From UBA1731 sp964567665 (GTDB taxonomy: Bacteria > Verrucomicrobiota > Kiritimatiellia > RFP12 > UBA1067), in NCBI GenBank assembly GCA_964567665.1, contig CAZMNN010000006.1:1-64000 (forward strand): DNA of 64,000 bases. Reading direction: 5' to 3'. The notes under the pieces were generated by a model. The model had not been told where the DNA came from. It saw only the letters and a list, made by a program, of their open reading frames with translations, and did no database searches. Position 1 is the first letter of the stretch, and each line of letters opens with the position of its first letter. This document shows positions 40,330-48,577 of the stretch, piece by piece. The position numbers were made by a program, and so were the translations under genes.

Positions 40330-41760
40330 TCATTCATCACGCTCCTGCACCGTCTGATGGCAGTACATCGGTGCGCCGCCGACAAGGCGCAGGATGCGCA
40401 CCTCCGCAAGCTGCCCTTCATAGAACGCCTTAACCCGCTGGCCGAGAGCCTCCGCGTAGTCCGCCACAGCGTCGGCATAGTCTATGCGCGACGCATCGCC
40501 CACACGGTACTGCTCATCCGCGACGCGGAGGTTTTCACGCGACTGGCGGACAGAAGTGCGGGCGGCGGCGAGCGACGCTGCGGAGTTGTCCCGCTCTGCG
40601 ATCGCGACGGCCAGATCACGCGAGAGGGAAAGCTCTGCCGCCTCCACGTCCATGGCCGCCGAACGCATCCGCACAACGGCGGCGTCCACGGCCGTCGTCT
40701 TGCGCCATCCGAGGAACAGGCTCTGCGCCGCATCGAACGCCCAGCTCCAGTTCCACGCAGGATCTGCGAAGTTGAACGAACTCGAAAGCTTCAATTCCGG
40801 AAAGAGGTCGGCGACAGCCCAATCGACGTCGTTGACCGCAGCCCTGAGCTGCGCACGTTTCGCCATGAGGGCTGGCGAGTTTGTGCGGGCGTAGACAAGC
40901 GCATCGGCGGAGGTGAACGCCGTCGGCTCGAACTCCATGAGCGTGGCGTCAAGCCCAGACTCCGCGACTTCCAGCACATCTTCGCGAGATGCACGGTCTA
41001 CCGGAAGCCCAAGCGCACGAAGGAACTCCGCAGCGGCGGTCACTGCGCTGTTCGAGGCGGCGATGCGCGTCTGCACCGCCTCAGAGAGGTCAAGACGCGC
41101 CCGAAGGACGTCAAGGAGCTTCGCCTCACCGTTGGCGTACCTGTTTGTCGCCTGCGCAAGATGCTGTGCGCACCCCCACTCGTTCGTGCGGGCCACGTCA
41201 AGAAGCGCATCGTCCCTTAGCAGGGTGAAATACGATGTTGCGACATCCTCAAAAACTCCAAGCCGCGTCTCCGCCAGCGACGTCTCGGCGGCGATCAGAT
41301 CCTCACACGCCGCCTTGAAGCTCGCATCGTAACGTCCGAAATCCACAAGAAGCATCTCAAGGCCAACGCTCCCGTTGAAGCGTCCGGAATTGTGCCATGA
41401 GAAATGAGAACCTCCATTGGCGGTGGACTGCCCGTAACCGGCAGACGCGGTGAGGTTAGGCATGAACGGCTTGGCGCTCTCCACCGTCCTTATCGCCATC
41501 AGCCGCTCCTCTACCGCCAGCAGCGCGGAGACGACCTCCGGACGGTTGGTCAAGGCGAAGTCCACGAAATCCGGAAGCTCGAATCCGGCAAGATTCACGC
41601 GTGGCAGCGACGGTGCGCCACCGGGCTGGGCGGCATCGGACACCTCCGACTTCGCCATCTCGGCGTTCCGCACAGTTCCGCAAGCCGCCGCAAGGAACGC
41701 CGCCGCGAATGGCGCCATGTACAGCGCCGATCTTGCGATGAGAAGCAGACTGCGGCTCAT
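40330..41760 (-). CDS. TolC-like outer-membrane efflux lipoprotein
   Basis: 476 aa. Signal peptide with lipobox (AAACG). Two repeats of the OEP family of alpha-helical barrel and beta-barrel segments are visible: FVDFALTNRPEVVSALLAVEE and ALVYARTNSPALMAKRAQL open each half, and LGVFEDVATSYFTLLRDDALL and DLAVAIAERDNSAASLAAART lie in the helices. It is expected in the outer membrane, joined to the adaptor encoded next. It starts 17 nt after the gyrB stop. Confidence 0.87.
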   Translation of the reverse strand: MSRSLLLIARSALYMAPFAAAFLAAACGTVRNAEMAKSEVSDAAQPGGAPSLPRVNLAGFELPDFVDFALTNRPEVVSALLAVEERLMAIRTVESAKPFMPNLTASAGYGQSTANGGSHFSWHNSGRFNGSVGLEMLLVDFGRYDASFKAACEDLIAAETSLAETRLGVFEDVATSYFTLLRDDALLDVARTNEWGCAQHLAQATNRYANGEAKLLDVLRARLDLSEAVQTRIAASNSAVTAAAEFLRALGLPVDRASREDVLEVAESGLDATLMEFEPTAFTSADALVYARTNSPALMAKRAQLRAAVNDVDWAVADLFPELKLSSSFNFADPAWNWSWAFDAAQSLFLGWRKTTAVDAAVVRMRSAAMDVEAAELSLSRDLAVAIAERDNSAASLAAARTSVRQSRENLRVADEQYRVGDASRIDYADAVADYAEALGQRVKAFYEGQLAEVRILRLVGGAPMYCHQTVQERDE

Positions 41761-41777
41761 GCGGCGGCTCCTTTCCG

Positions 41778-44021
41778 TCAGAAATCGAGGTTGCGGACGT
41801 TCAGCGCGTTGCTCTCGATGAACTTGCGGCGCGGCTCAACCTCGTCCCCCATCAGCAGGGTGAACATCTGGTCGGCCTTCACGGCATCGTTCAGCGTGAC
41901 GCGAAGCATATGGCGCTTTTCGGGATTCATGGTCGTGTCGAACAGCTCAGGGGCGTCCATTTCGCCAAGGCCCTTGAAGCGGTAGATCGAAAGCCCCTGT
42001 CTGCCGTGTGCGCGAACCTGGTCGAGAAGACCCGGCAGCGTTCCGCCGAAATAGTCTTCCTTCGTGAAGCCCATGCCCTCAAGCGACTGGAACTGCTTGT
42101 GAAGCATCGACGCGCCGGATCCGACAGCGGACTGATTCTCAAGCAGCTCCTGCGGATTGAAGCCGCGTTCCTCCACCGCCTTGGACGTAAGCTCTATCTC
42201 GGCGAGAAGGTGCATCAGCGCGGCGGCCGCCTCCTTGGAGAGCGGCTGACCGTCCTTGCCCTTCACCTCGAAGTCGTCAAGCCCAAGCGTGAGAAGCTTC
42301 TCCGTGAGTTCGCCGTCGGTGAGCACGTATTCGCACCGCTTCTTGCGCTCGACCTTGTAGAGCGGCGGCTGGGCGAGATACAGATAGCCCTTCTCGATCA
42401 GCTCCGGCATCTTGCGGTAGAAGAATGTAAGCAGCAAGGTGCGGATGTGTGCGCCGTCCACATCGGCATCCGTCATGATCACAATCTTGTGGTAGCGGGC
42501 CTTCGCGATGTTCCACTCCTCGGCGAAGCCGCAGCCGATGGCGGTGATGAGGGTACGTATCTCCGCGTTCGCGAGCATCCTGTCCACACGCGCCTTCTCG
42601 ACGTTCAGCACCTTGCCGCGCAGCGGCAGGATCGCCTGCGTCCTGCGGTCGCGCCCCGTCTGGGCGGAGCCGCCTGCGGAGTCGCCCTCCACGAGGAAAA
42701 GCTCCGTCTTGGCGGGGTCGCGCTCGGAGCAGTCGCGCAACTTGCCCGGAAGCGAAAGGCCATCCATCACGCCCTTGCGGCGTGTGGATTCGCGGGCGGC
42801 GCGGGCGGCCTCGCGGGCGCGGGCGGCGAGGAGCGTCTTCTCGATGATCGTCTTCGCGACGGCCGGATTCTCCTCGAAGAACGTCATGAGCCTGTCGCTC
42901 ACGATCGACCCGACAATGCCCTCAACCTCGCCGTTGCCGAGCTTGGTCTTGGTCTGGCCCTCGAACTGCGGCTGCGGCACCTTCACGCTCACTATGACGG
43001 TCAGGCCCTCGCGCATATCGTCGCCGGTCAGGCTGTCCTTCTCCTTGATGAGCTTCGCGTCCGCACCGTACTTGTTTATCGTGCGCGTGAGCGCCGCACG
43101 GAAGCCGGAGAGGTGCGTTCCGCCCTCAACGGTGTGGATGTTGTTGCAGTATGTCTGCTCGATCGTCGAATACGTCTCGGTGTACTGCATCGACACCTCG
43201 GCGGCAATCGGCACTCCGGACAGATTCGGCTTTTCACCCTCGAAATGGATGATTGGCGAGAGCGGCTTCTTGTTCGTGTTCAGGTAGCCGACGAACTCGT
43301 CGATGCCGCCCTCGTAGTGGAACGTCTCCTCGTGTCCCGCCTCGCCCTCGTTGTCCTTGAAGTGTATCTTCACGCCCTTGTTGAGAAAGGCAAGCTCGCG
43401 CAGACGCGCACAGAGTATCTCCCACTTGAACGCACGGCAGGTGAAGATCGTGTGGTCGGGGAAGAACGTGACCTTCGTGCCCGTCTCGTCCCCACATTCG
43501 CCGACGACCTCAAGCGGCTTCGTGACGTGTCCGCGAGAGAACTCGATGTGGTGGATATTTCCGCCGCGCTTGACTTCGACCTTCATCCAATCGGAAAGCG
43601 CGTTCACGCAGGATACGCCCACGCCGTGCAGACCGCCGGAGACCTTGTAGTTGGAGCCGTCAAACTTGCCGCCGGCGTGAAGCACCGTAAGCACCACCTC
43701 AATCGCCGGACGGTGCTGCGTAGGATGCATGTCCACAGGTATGCCGCGCCCGTTGTCCTGCACCGTAAGGGAGCCGTCCGGATTGATCGACACGTCAATC
43801 ATCGAGCAGTAGCCGGCAAGGGCCTCGTCGATCGAGTTGTCCACCACTTCGTACACGAGATGGTGATATCCGCGCTCGCCCGTGTCGCCGATGTACATCG
43901 CCGGACGCTTCCGCACGGCCTCCATACCCTCAAGCACCTGGATGTTGGCGGCATTGTAGTTGGACGGCTCTGCACCTGCGGCGGCGTTCTGATCGGTTTC
44001 CGTTGCGTTTTCTTCGGACAT
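41778..44021 (-). CDS. gyrB: DNA gyrase subunit B
   Basis: 747-aa ATPase subunit of gyrase. GHKL motifs: EVVDNSIDEALAGYC, VQDNGRGIPVDMH, LHAGGKFDGSNYKVSGGLHG (split by turns) and the transducer GLTVIVSVKVPQPQFEGQTK. Toprim: LVEGDSAGGSA and IMTDADVDGAHIRTL. The C-terminal tail RFKGLGEMDAPELFDTTMNP is intact. An insertion of about 110 aa in the Toprim region (SKAVEERGFNPQELL onward) recalls that of Proteobacteria. No gyrA is in the window. Confidence 0.97.
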   Translation of the reverse strand: MSEENATETDQNAAAGAEPSNYNAANIQVLEGMEAVRKRPAMYIGDTGERGYHHLVYEVVDNSIDEALAGYCSMIDVSINPDGSLTVQDNGRGIPVDMHPTQHRPAIEVVLTVLHAGGKFDGSNYKVSGGLHGVGVSCVNALSDWMKVEVKRGGNIHHIEFSRGHVTKPLEVVGECGDETGTKVTFFPDHTIFTCRAFKWEILCARLRELAFLNKGVKIHFKDNEGEAGHEETFHYEGGIDEFVGYLNTNKKPLSPIIHFEGEKPNLSGVPIAAEVSMQYTETYSTIEQTYCNNIHTVEGGTHLSGFRAALTRTINKYGADAKLIKEKDSLTGDDMREGLTVIVSVKVPQPQFEGQTKTKLGNGEVEGIVGSIVSDRLMTFFEENPAVAKTIIEKTLLAARAREAARAARESTRRKGVMDGLSLPGKLRDCSERDPAKTELFLVEGDSAGGSAQTGRDRRTQAILPLRGKVLNVEKARVDRMLANAEIRTLITAIGCGFAEEWNIAKARYHKIVIMTDADVDGAHIRTLLLTFFYRKMPELIEKGYLYLAQPPLYKVERKKRCEYVLTDGELTEKLLTLGLDDFEVKGKDGQPLSKEAAAALMHLLAEIELTSKAVEERGFNPQELLENQSAVGSGASMLHKQFQSLEGMGFTKEDYFGGTLPGLLDQVRAHGRQGLSIYRFKGLGEMDAPELFDTTMNPEKRHMLRVTLNDAVKADQMFTLLMGDEVEPRRKFIESNALNVRNLDF

Positions 44022-44046
44022 CTCTCTGTTTCCCTTAAATGGTCAT

Positions 44047-44055
44047 ATTATAACA
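44047..44055 (-). promoter_or_regulatory. Extended -10 of gyrB
   Basis: TGT-TATAAT on the minus strand; predicted leader about 20 nt with AAGGGAAA before the ATG at 44021. Confidence 0.65.
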
Positions 44056-44137
44056 AAGGCGGTCTGCGCAAGCAAGCATTCCGCCCGCCTGCCGTCCGCC
44101 CGCAAATGACACGCGAATGAACGGAAACACGGCGGTG

Positions 44138-44146
44138 TGGTATAAT
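44138..44146 (+). promoter_or_regulatory. Extended -10 of the zinc-ribbon gene (leaderless)
   Basis: TGG-TATAAT, then exactly 7 nt, then the ATG at 44154. No Shine-Dalgarno can exist on the predicted transcript. Confidence 0.75.
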
Positions 44147-44153
44147 CCGCGCC

Positions 44154-44741
44154 ATGTCACAGGAATGGAACATAAGGAGCCGCGGACACGTGTGCTCCAT
44201 CTGCGGTAAGGGGCTTGTCGACAAGGCTCCGGTGGTCAGTGCGCTTCACGAGCTTCAGGACGGATACGAACGGCTCGACTGCCATCCCGAATGCTGGAAG
44301 ACCGCACCTCGCTCGTGGGAGCCGTTCAGCTCCTGGGAGGGGGTGTACGCGGCGCCGCCACCGCCAGACAAGAAGGAGACTCTCAAGAAGGAGACGGCGG
44401 ACGAACTTCTGCGGCATCTCATATCGCTCGACGATCCTACGATGAAAAACGTCGTCTACGTTCTCGCTGTCATGCTTGAGCGCTCGAAAATCCTCGTAGA
44501 GCGCGACGCCAAGGAGCAGCCTGACCGCACGATAATCCGCATCTACGAACACCGCCGCACGGGTGAGTCGTTCATCGTCCTTGATCCGCGCATCAGGCTC
44601 GAAAACCTCGGTGACGTCCAAAACGAAGTCGTCGCCCTGCTTTCCGGAACCAAGACGCTCGGCGAAGTCTCGTCCGAAGCGGAGACGAACGAAAACCGGC
44701 AGGACGGAAACGCGGCGGTGCCGTCGCCTGACGCAGAGTGA
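44154..44741 (+). CDS. Zinc-ribbon protein of unknown function, upstream of hemW
   Basis: 195 aa. The N-terminus holds a probable metal site: CSIC at 14-17 and a CHPEC group at about 43-47. A Pro-rich linker (YAAPPPPDKKETLKKE) follows, then a helical domain (ADELLRHLISLDDPTMKNVVYVLAVMLER, split by a turn) and a beta-rich end (RTIIRIYEHRRTGESFIVLD). No named family was recognised. It is coupled to hemW (stop overlaps GTG) and probably leaderless, so it is likely a low-abundance housekeeping or haem-related factor. Confidence 0.6.
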   Translation: MSQEWNIRSRGHVCSICGKGLVDKAPVVSALHELQDGYERLDCHPECWKTAPRSWEPFSSWEGVYAAPPPPDKKETLKKETADELLRHLISLDDPTMKNVVYVLAVMLERSKILVERDAKEQPDRTIIRIYEHRRTGESFIVLDPRIRLENLGDVQNEVVALLSGTKTLGEVSSEAETNENRQDGNAAVPSPDAE

Positions 44742-45799
44742 ACATCTACGTTCACTTCCCGTTCTGCAGAAGCAAATGCGCCTACTGCGCACTGCATTCC
44801 CGCACCCGGCACACGGAGGAGGAACGCCGCGCATACGTCGATGATGTCGCCGGCAGTCTCGGAAAATTGCTGGATGCAAACCGCAACAGCAGCGTCTCAA
44901 CCCTGTATTTCGGCGGCGGAACGCCCGCACTGTGCGACCTCAGCCCGATTCTCGACCGCCTTAAGCCTACACTTGAGCGATCGGACGGTGTCGAGTTCAC
45001 CGTCGAACTGAATCCGCTCGACGCAACTCCCGGCACACTGCGAAAACTCAAGGCCGGCGGCGTCAACCGCATATCCATGGGTGTGCAGAGTCTTGACGAC
45101 GCCGTGCTGCGCGAAATGGGCCGCCCGCATACATCCGCCGATGCGATATCCGCCTGGCGCAGGATTCGCGACGCGGGCTTCCGCAACGCAGGGATCGACC
45201 TGATATGCGGCTGGCCTGGGACGCGCAGCGGAAATGCCCCATCCGATGCGTGGATGCGGACATTGGACGCCATACCCGACATCGCCCCGGATCACTGCAG
45301 CGTCTACACGCTGATACTTGAGCCGGACACAAGGCTTGCGGCGTCCGTCGACGACGGACGCATCACACTGCCGCCGGATGACATCGCCCTGACCGAGCTT
45401 GAGGCTGCCGAATGTGCACTCTCCGGCGCAGGACTTGAACGGTACGAGATATCGAGCTTCGCAAAACCGGGCATGGAATGCCGCCACAACCTTGCGACAT
45501 GGCGCGGAGAGGACTACATCGGAATCGGCGAGGGAGCCTGCAGCAGGGAGGGGAACGCGGTTTCGCGGGTGATATTCCGTCTCCGGCTTCTGAAGGAGGG
45601 CTTTTCGCCGGACAAGGCCGCCATGGATTTCCCCGAACTCGCGCCCCGCGTCGAAGAGTGGAGAAGGACGCTCGACGATTTCGTGTCGGAGGGGCTGTTG
45701 ACGTCTGCGACGTCCAACAACAGTCCTGCAACGACAGCATACCGTCTGACGAAACGCGGAACCGAAGTGTGCGATACGATACTCGCCGAACTGGTCTGA
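44738..45799 (+). CDS. hemW: HemW-like radical SAM protein
   Basis: 353 aa. The radical-SAM cluster motif CRSKCAYC is at the N-terminus (MNIYVHFPFCRSKCAYC) and lacks none of the three Cys. Downstream are LYFGGGTPALCDL, ELNPLDATP, NRISMGVQSLDDAVLREMGR and the HemW C-domain with ARYEISSFAKPG-like sequence and IGIGEGACS. HemW is a haem chaperone related to coproporphyrinogen dehydrogenase. GTG start at 44738 overlaps the preceding stop as GTGA. The cytochrome at 36188 would need haem. Confidence 0.9.
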   Translation: MNIYVHFPFCRSKCAYCALHSRTRHTEEERRAYVDDVAGSLGKLLDANRNSSVSTLYFGGGTPALCDLSPILDRLKPTLERSDGVEFTVELNPLDATPGTLRKLKAGGVNRISMGVQSLDDAVLREMGRPHTSADAISAWRRIRDAGFRNAGIDLICGWPGTRSGNAPSDAWMRTLDAIPDIAPDHCSVYTLILEPDTRLAASVDDGRITLPPDDIALTELEAAECALSGAGLERYEISSFAKPGMECRHNLATWRGEDYIGIGEGACSREGNAVSRVIFRLRLLKEGFSPDKAAMDFPELAPRVEEWRRTLDDFVSEGLLTSATSNNSPATTAYRLTKRGTEVCDTILAELV

Positions 45800-45805
45800 A
45801 GGGAT

Positions 45806-45882
45806 TGGCGCCCCTGGCAGGATTCGAACCTGCTACCCTCAGTTTAGGAAACTAATGCTCTGTCCTAATGAGCTACAGGGGC
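45806..45882 (-). tRNA. tRNA-Arg (anticodon CCT)
   Basis: Cloverleaf on the minus strand: acceptor GCCCCTG/CAGGGGC, D-arm GCTC/GAGC, anticodon stem TTAGT/ACTGA with loop TTCCTAA, T-arm GCAGG/CCTGC, discriminator G, encoded CCA. It lies 19 nt downstream of tRNA-Val and is probably co-transcribed. Confidence 0.95.
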
Positions 45883-45901
45883 AAGGAAACCGCACACAAA
45901 A

Positions 45902-45978
45902 TGGTGGGCTATAGTGGATTCGAACCACTGACCTCTTCCATGTCAAGGAAGCGCTCTAACCAACTGAGCTAATAGCCC
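45902..45978 (-). tRNA. tRNA-Val (anticodon GAC)
   Basis: Cloverleaf on the minus strand: acceptor GGGCTAT/ATAGCCC, anticodon stem CTTCC/GGAAG with loop TTGACAT, T-arm AGTGG/CCACT, discriminator A, encoded CCA. An extended -10 (TGGTATACT) lies 17 nt upstream. Confidence 0.95.
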
Positions 45979-45995
45979 AAAACAAAACGGCGCAA

Positions 45996-46004
45996 AGTAT
46001 ACCA
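45996..46004 (-). promoter_or_regulatory. Extended -10 of the tRNA-Val/tRNA-Arg pair
   Basis: TTTT-TGG-TATACT on the minus strand; predicted start site about 45989, 11 nt before the mature tRNA-Val. Confidence 0.65.
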
Positions 46005-46047
46005 AAAACGGCCTTATGGCGCAAGGGCAATCTTCATGCTTTTTTGA

Positions 46048-46053
46048 TATAAT
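46048..46053 (+). promoter_or_regulatory. -10 of the transglutaminase-like gene
   Basis: TGA-TATAAT, 14 nt before the ATG at 46068; the predicted leader is only about 7 nt, without a Shine-Dalgarno. Confidence 0.6.
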
Positions 46054-46067
46054 CGGCGGCCATACAT

Positions 46068-47447
46068 ATGAAAGACATATCGGTAGAGGAAAAGTCATCG
46101 GCCGCAACGCTCTCGGACATGGAAATATTCATATTTCCGGAGCTGATGTACTCGCTTGTGCTGGCAAACATACTGTCGCCGCGCATATGGGCCTGGCGCG
46201 AACTCGAATGGTTCGACGGAATACGCGAAATGCGCCCCAAGAAGCGTCTGCAGCGGCTTCGCCAGCACATAATGGACAACTACACGTTCAACCTCGACCT
46301 TGAGACGTGGGGACTGACCACGCAGCAGCGCGAGCTCCAGCGCTTTGCGGAGTTCCTTCCGCCGGAGAAGATCGCAGAGTCCAACGCACTCTTCGGCTAC
46401 CACGGCGATTCCTACTACTACGACATCGACATACGCCGGCATTTCGGACTGGACAAATATTCCAGCGACACGATTCCATACTGGAAGACCGAGACGGTGG
46501 AGGCGATGGACGCCTTCCGCCGCAAGCCTGGCCATGCCGTCGGCGCAGGCGAGTGCGTGTCGCTCGCGGGGCTGTACGCGGCCGCTGCGTTCGTCGTGTG
46601 CGGGCTGCCCCTCGAAAGCGTCTACCTCATGGCGACGCCGCTGCATTCGCAGAACTTCATCGACGCCGACACCGGCATACTCACGAACAACCGCCGCCTC
46701 GTGACAAAGGCGATGTGGGCCAACGGAACGGTCATTTCGCAGCAGGCGCGACGCGCACTCGAACACGAGCGCGTGACGATAGTCTCCCATGTCAGCGGGT
46801 TCATCCACATACTGCACCCTGAAGCCACAATCGATCCGTCCGTCTACGGACACTTCTCGCAGAGACTCCGGGATTTCCTTGTGCCGCCGGAGGGAGCCGC
46901 CGACCAGTCTGTCGTGATTCCGCGTCTGCCAGACCCCTCACGGGTGAAGTTCACGCATGATGACACACCGATAAACCTGACGCCGGAGATGGGTTATGCG
47001 GAGATCGCCGAACGGCTCGATGCCCTGCGCGGCGCAAACCGCGCCGCTGCGCTCGCTCCCTATGCTGGACACGAACTCGGCAAGACCAAATCTGCTCCGT
47101 TCATCCGCGCCGCCCTCGAACGCTGTCCGGTGTCGCGCCTTGCACTGCGCGGCGGCGACGGGCAAAGCGCCGCCGCATCGGCCGCCCACATCATCGACCG
47201 CATCGCGCAGCTTGGAAACGAATCGATATACGACGGCACATCACGCCTCGCCCAGCCGGACGAAGTCTGGAATTTCGGAACCGGCGACGGCCTTGAGAAA
47301 TGTCTGCTCGCGGCCAACGCCATGGGCGGAACGGAAATCCGCACAATCAACGGATTCGCCACCCTGATGGACGGCGAATCCGCAATCTGCACCTTCCCTA
47401 CGGCAAAGTCGCCGCGCGAAAGGACATGGTCTCTCGCGCAGCCGTAA
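46068..47447 (+). CDS. Unknown cytosolic protein with transglutaminase-like triad
   Basis: 459 aa without signal peptide. The middle resembles the transglutaminase-like fold: GECVSLAGLYAAAAFVVCGLP (Cys about 163), then ATPLHSQNFIDADTG with His about 192 and Asp about 199, a plausible Cys-His-Asp triad with the usual 'CGLPxxxV' strand. The N-terminal 100 residues are helical (FIFPELMYSLVLANILSPRI) and the C-terminal 150 are repetitive Ala/Arg helices plus LPDPSRVKFTHDD. No known family name can be given. It is monocistronic and convergent with the CcdA-thioredoxin gene (3-nt gap). Confidence 0.55.
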   Translation: MKDISVEEKSSAATLSDMEIFIFPELMYSLVLANILSPRIWAWRELEWFDGIREMRPKKRLQRLRQHIMDNYTFNLDLETWGLTTQQRELQRFAEFLPPEKIAESNALFGYHGDSYYYDIDIRRHFGLDKYSSDTIPYWKTETVEAMDAFRRKPGHAVGAGECVSLAGLYAAAAFVVCGLPLESVYLMATPLHSQNFIDADTGILTNNRRLVTKAMWANGTVISQQARRALEHERVTIVSHVSGFIHILHPEATIDPSVYGHFSQRLRDFLVPPEGAADQSVVIPRLPDPSRVKFTHDDTPINLTPEMGYAEIAERLDALRGANRAAALAPYAGHELGKTKSAPFIRAALERCPVSRLALRGGDGQSAAASAAHIIDRIAQLGNESIYDGTSRLAQPDEVWNFGTGDGLEKCLLAANAMGGTEIRTINGFATLMDGESAICTFPTAKSPRERTWSLAQP

Positions 47448-47450
47448 GGC

Positions 47451-48488
47451 TCACTGCGAAACGAAGCGTTCGAGATCCTGCTTCTTCATGAAGCCGACCG
47501 CCTGCGCAGCAACCTTCCCGTCCTTGAACAGGAACAGGGCCGGGATGCTGTTGATGCCGTACTTGGCGGCGAGATCGGCGGCATCATCGACATTGACCTT
47601 ACCGACCTTGAGCGTTCCGGCCTTCTCCTGCGCAATCTCGGCTACAATCGGGCCAAGCATACGGCATGGGCCGCACCACGGCGCCCAGAAGTCCACAAGC
47701 ACGGGCTTGTCGGACTTCAACACTTCGGCCTCGAAGTTGGCCGACGTAAGTTCCATCTCCATGACTTTATCCTCCTTTTTCATCCTGTCAGCATTGCCGG
47801 ACGAAGATGCCGTCTCCGCAACAGGCTCCGTTTTCCCGACCCTTTCGCCCGCGACCGCACTCATCCAGGGCGATGCCGCCATCCATGCGCCGAACGCGAC
47901 AAGCAGAACTCCGCACGCCGGATTGATGATGGCGTAGCGGCTCTTGATGAAACCGAACGCCGACTTGAAGCGGTCAAGAAGCACTGCGGACGCGACAAAC
48001 GGAACACCAAGGCCAAGCGAATAGGCGAGAAGCAGCACCGCGCCTTGAACGGCGCCGCCCTCGGCGGCAGCCTGCATGAGCGCCGCGCCGAGAAACGCAC
48101 CGACGCACGGCGTGAGACACACGGAATACGTAAGCCCGAAAACGAACGCGGAGCATACGCCCGTCGGGGTGCGGCCACCCTTCATTCCGGAGAACGGCAG
48201 ACGGAACAGCCCGAGATATCCAAGCCCGAACAGGACAACCATCGCCCCGCAAACGGCGTTCACGGCAACGCGATGCGCCGCAAGCGCAGCTCCGAGTGTT
48301 CCGGCAAACACGCCAAGCGCCACAAAAACGACGGTGAAGCCGAACGTGAACGACAGCGCCCGTGCGAACACATCCCCCCTTCCCGTCTCACCTGCGGAGA
48401 AATACGCAACATACACCGGTATCATCGGCAGCATGCACGGAGATGCGAAGGATATAAGCCCTTCAAGAAATGTCTGCAGAATGTTCAT
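47451..48488 (-). CDS. CcdA-thioredoxin fusion (thiol-disulfide transporter)
   Basis: 345 aa combining a DsbD-beta/CcdA membrane domain (about 1-210) with a thioredoxin domain (about 240-345). The CcdA part has six or so helices with its two redox Cys in FASPCMLPMIP and YSVCLTPCVGAF. The thioredoxin has an intact WCGPC (VDFWAPWCGPCRMLGPIV) and the cis-Pro loop GINSIPALFLF. Because of the orientation, the thioredoxin follows the last helix, and its side of the membrane decides whether it feeds or receives electrons. ATG at 48488 is chosen (GAGGAGA upstream) over 48530. Confidence 0.87.
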   Translation of the reverse strand: MNILQTFLEGLISFASPCMLPMIPVYVAYFSAGETGRGDVFARALSFTFGFTVVFVALGVFAGTLGAALAAHRVAVNAVCGAMVVLFGLGYLGLFRLPFSGMKGGRTPTGVCSAFVFGLTYSVCLTPCVGAFLGAALMQAAAEGGAVQGAVLLLAYSLGLGVPFVASAVLLDRFKSAFGFIKSRYAIINPACGVLLVAFGAWMAASPWMSAVAGERVGKTEPVAETASSSGNADRMKKEDKVMEMELTSANFEAEVLKSDKPVLVDFWAPWCGPCRMLGPIVAEIAQEKAGTLKVGKVNVDDAADLAAKYGINSIPALFLFKDGKVAAQAVGFMKKQDLERFVSQ

Positions 48489-48538
48489 TGTGTCCCGTCT
48501 CCTCGATTGCGCCTGCGGCATCATGATCAACGCCGCGC

Positions 48539-48547
48539 ATTATACCA
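48539..48547 (-). promoter_or_regulatory. Extended -10 of the CcdA-thioredoxin gene
   Basis: TGTGG-TATAAT on the minus strand; predicted leader about 43 nt. Confidence 0.65.
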
Positions 48548-48577
48548 CACATGAGGAGACGGAACCGAAATGCGCCG

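Noticed and set aside
41910..44120. 736-codon open frame on the plus strand opposite gyrB
   Set aside because: It is the antisense shadow of gyrB, produced by GC-rich third positions; gyrB is unambiguous.
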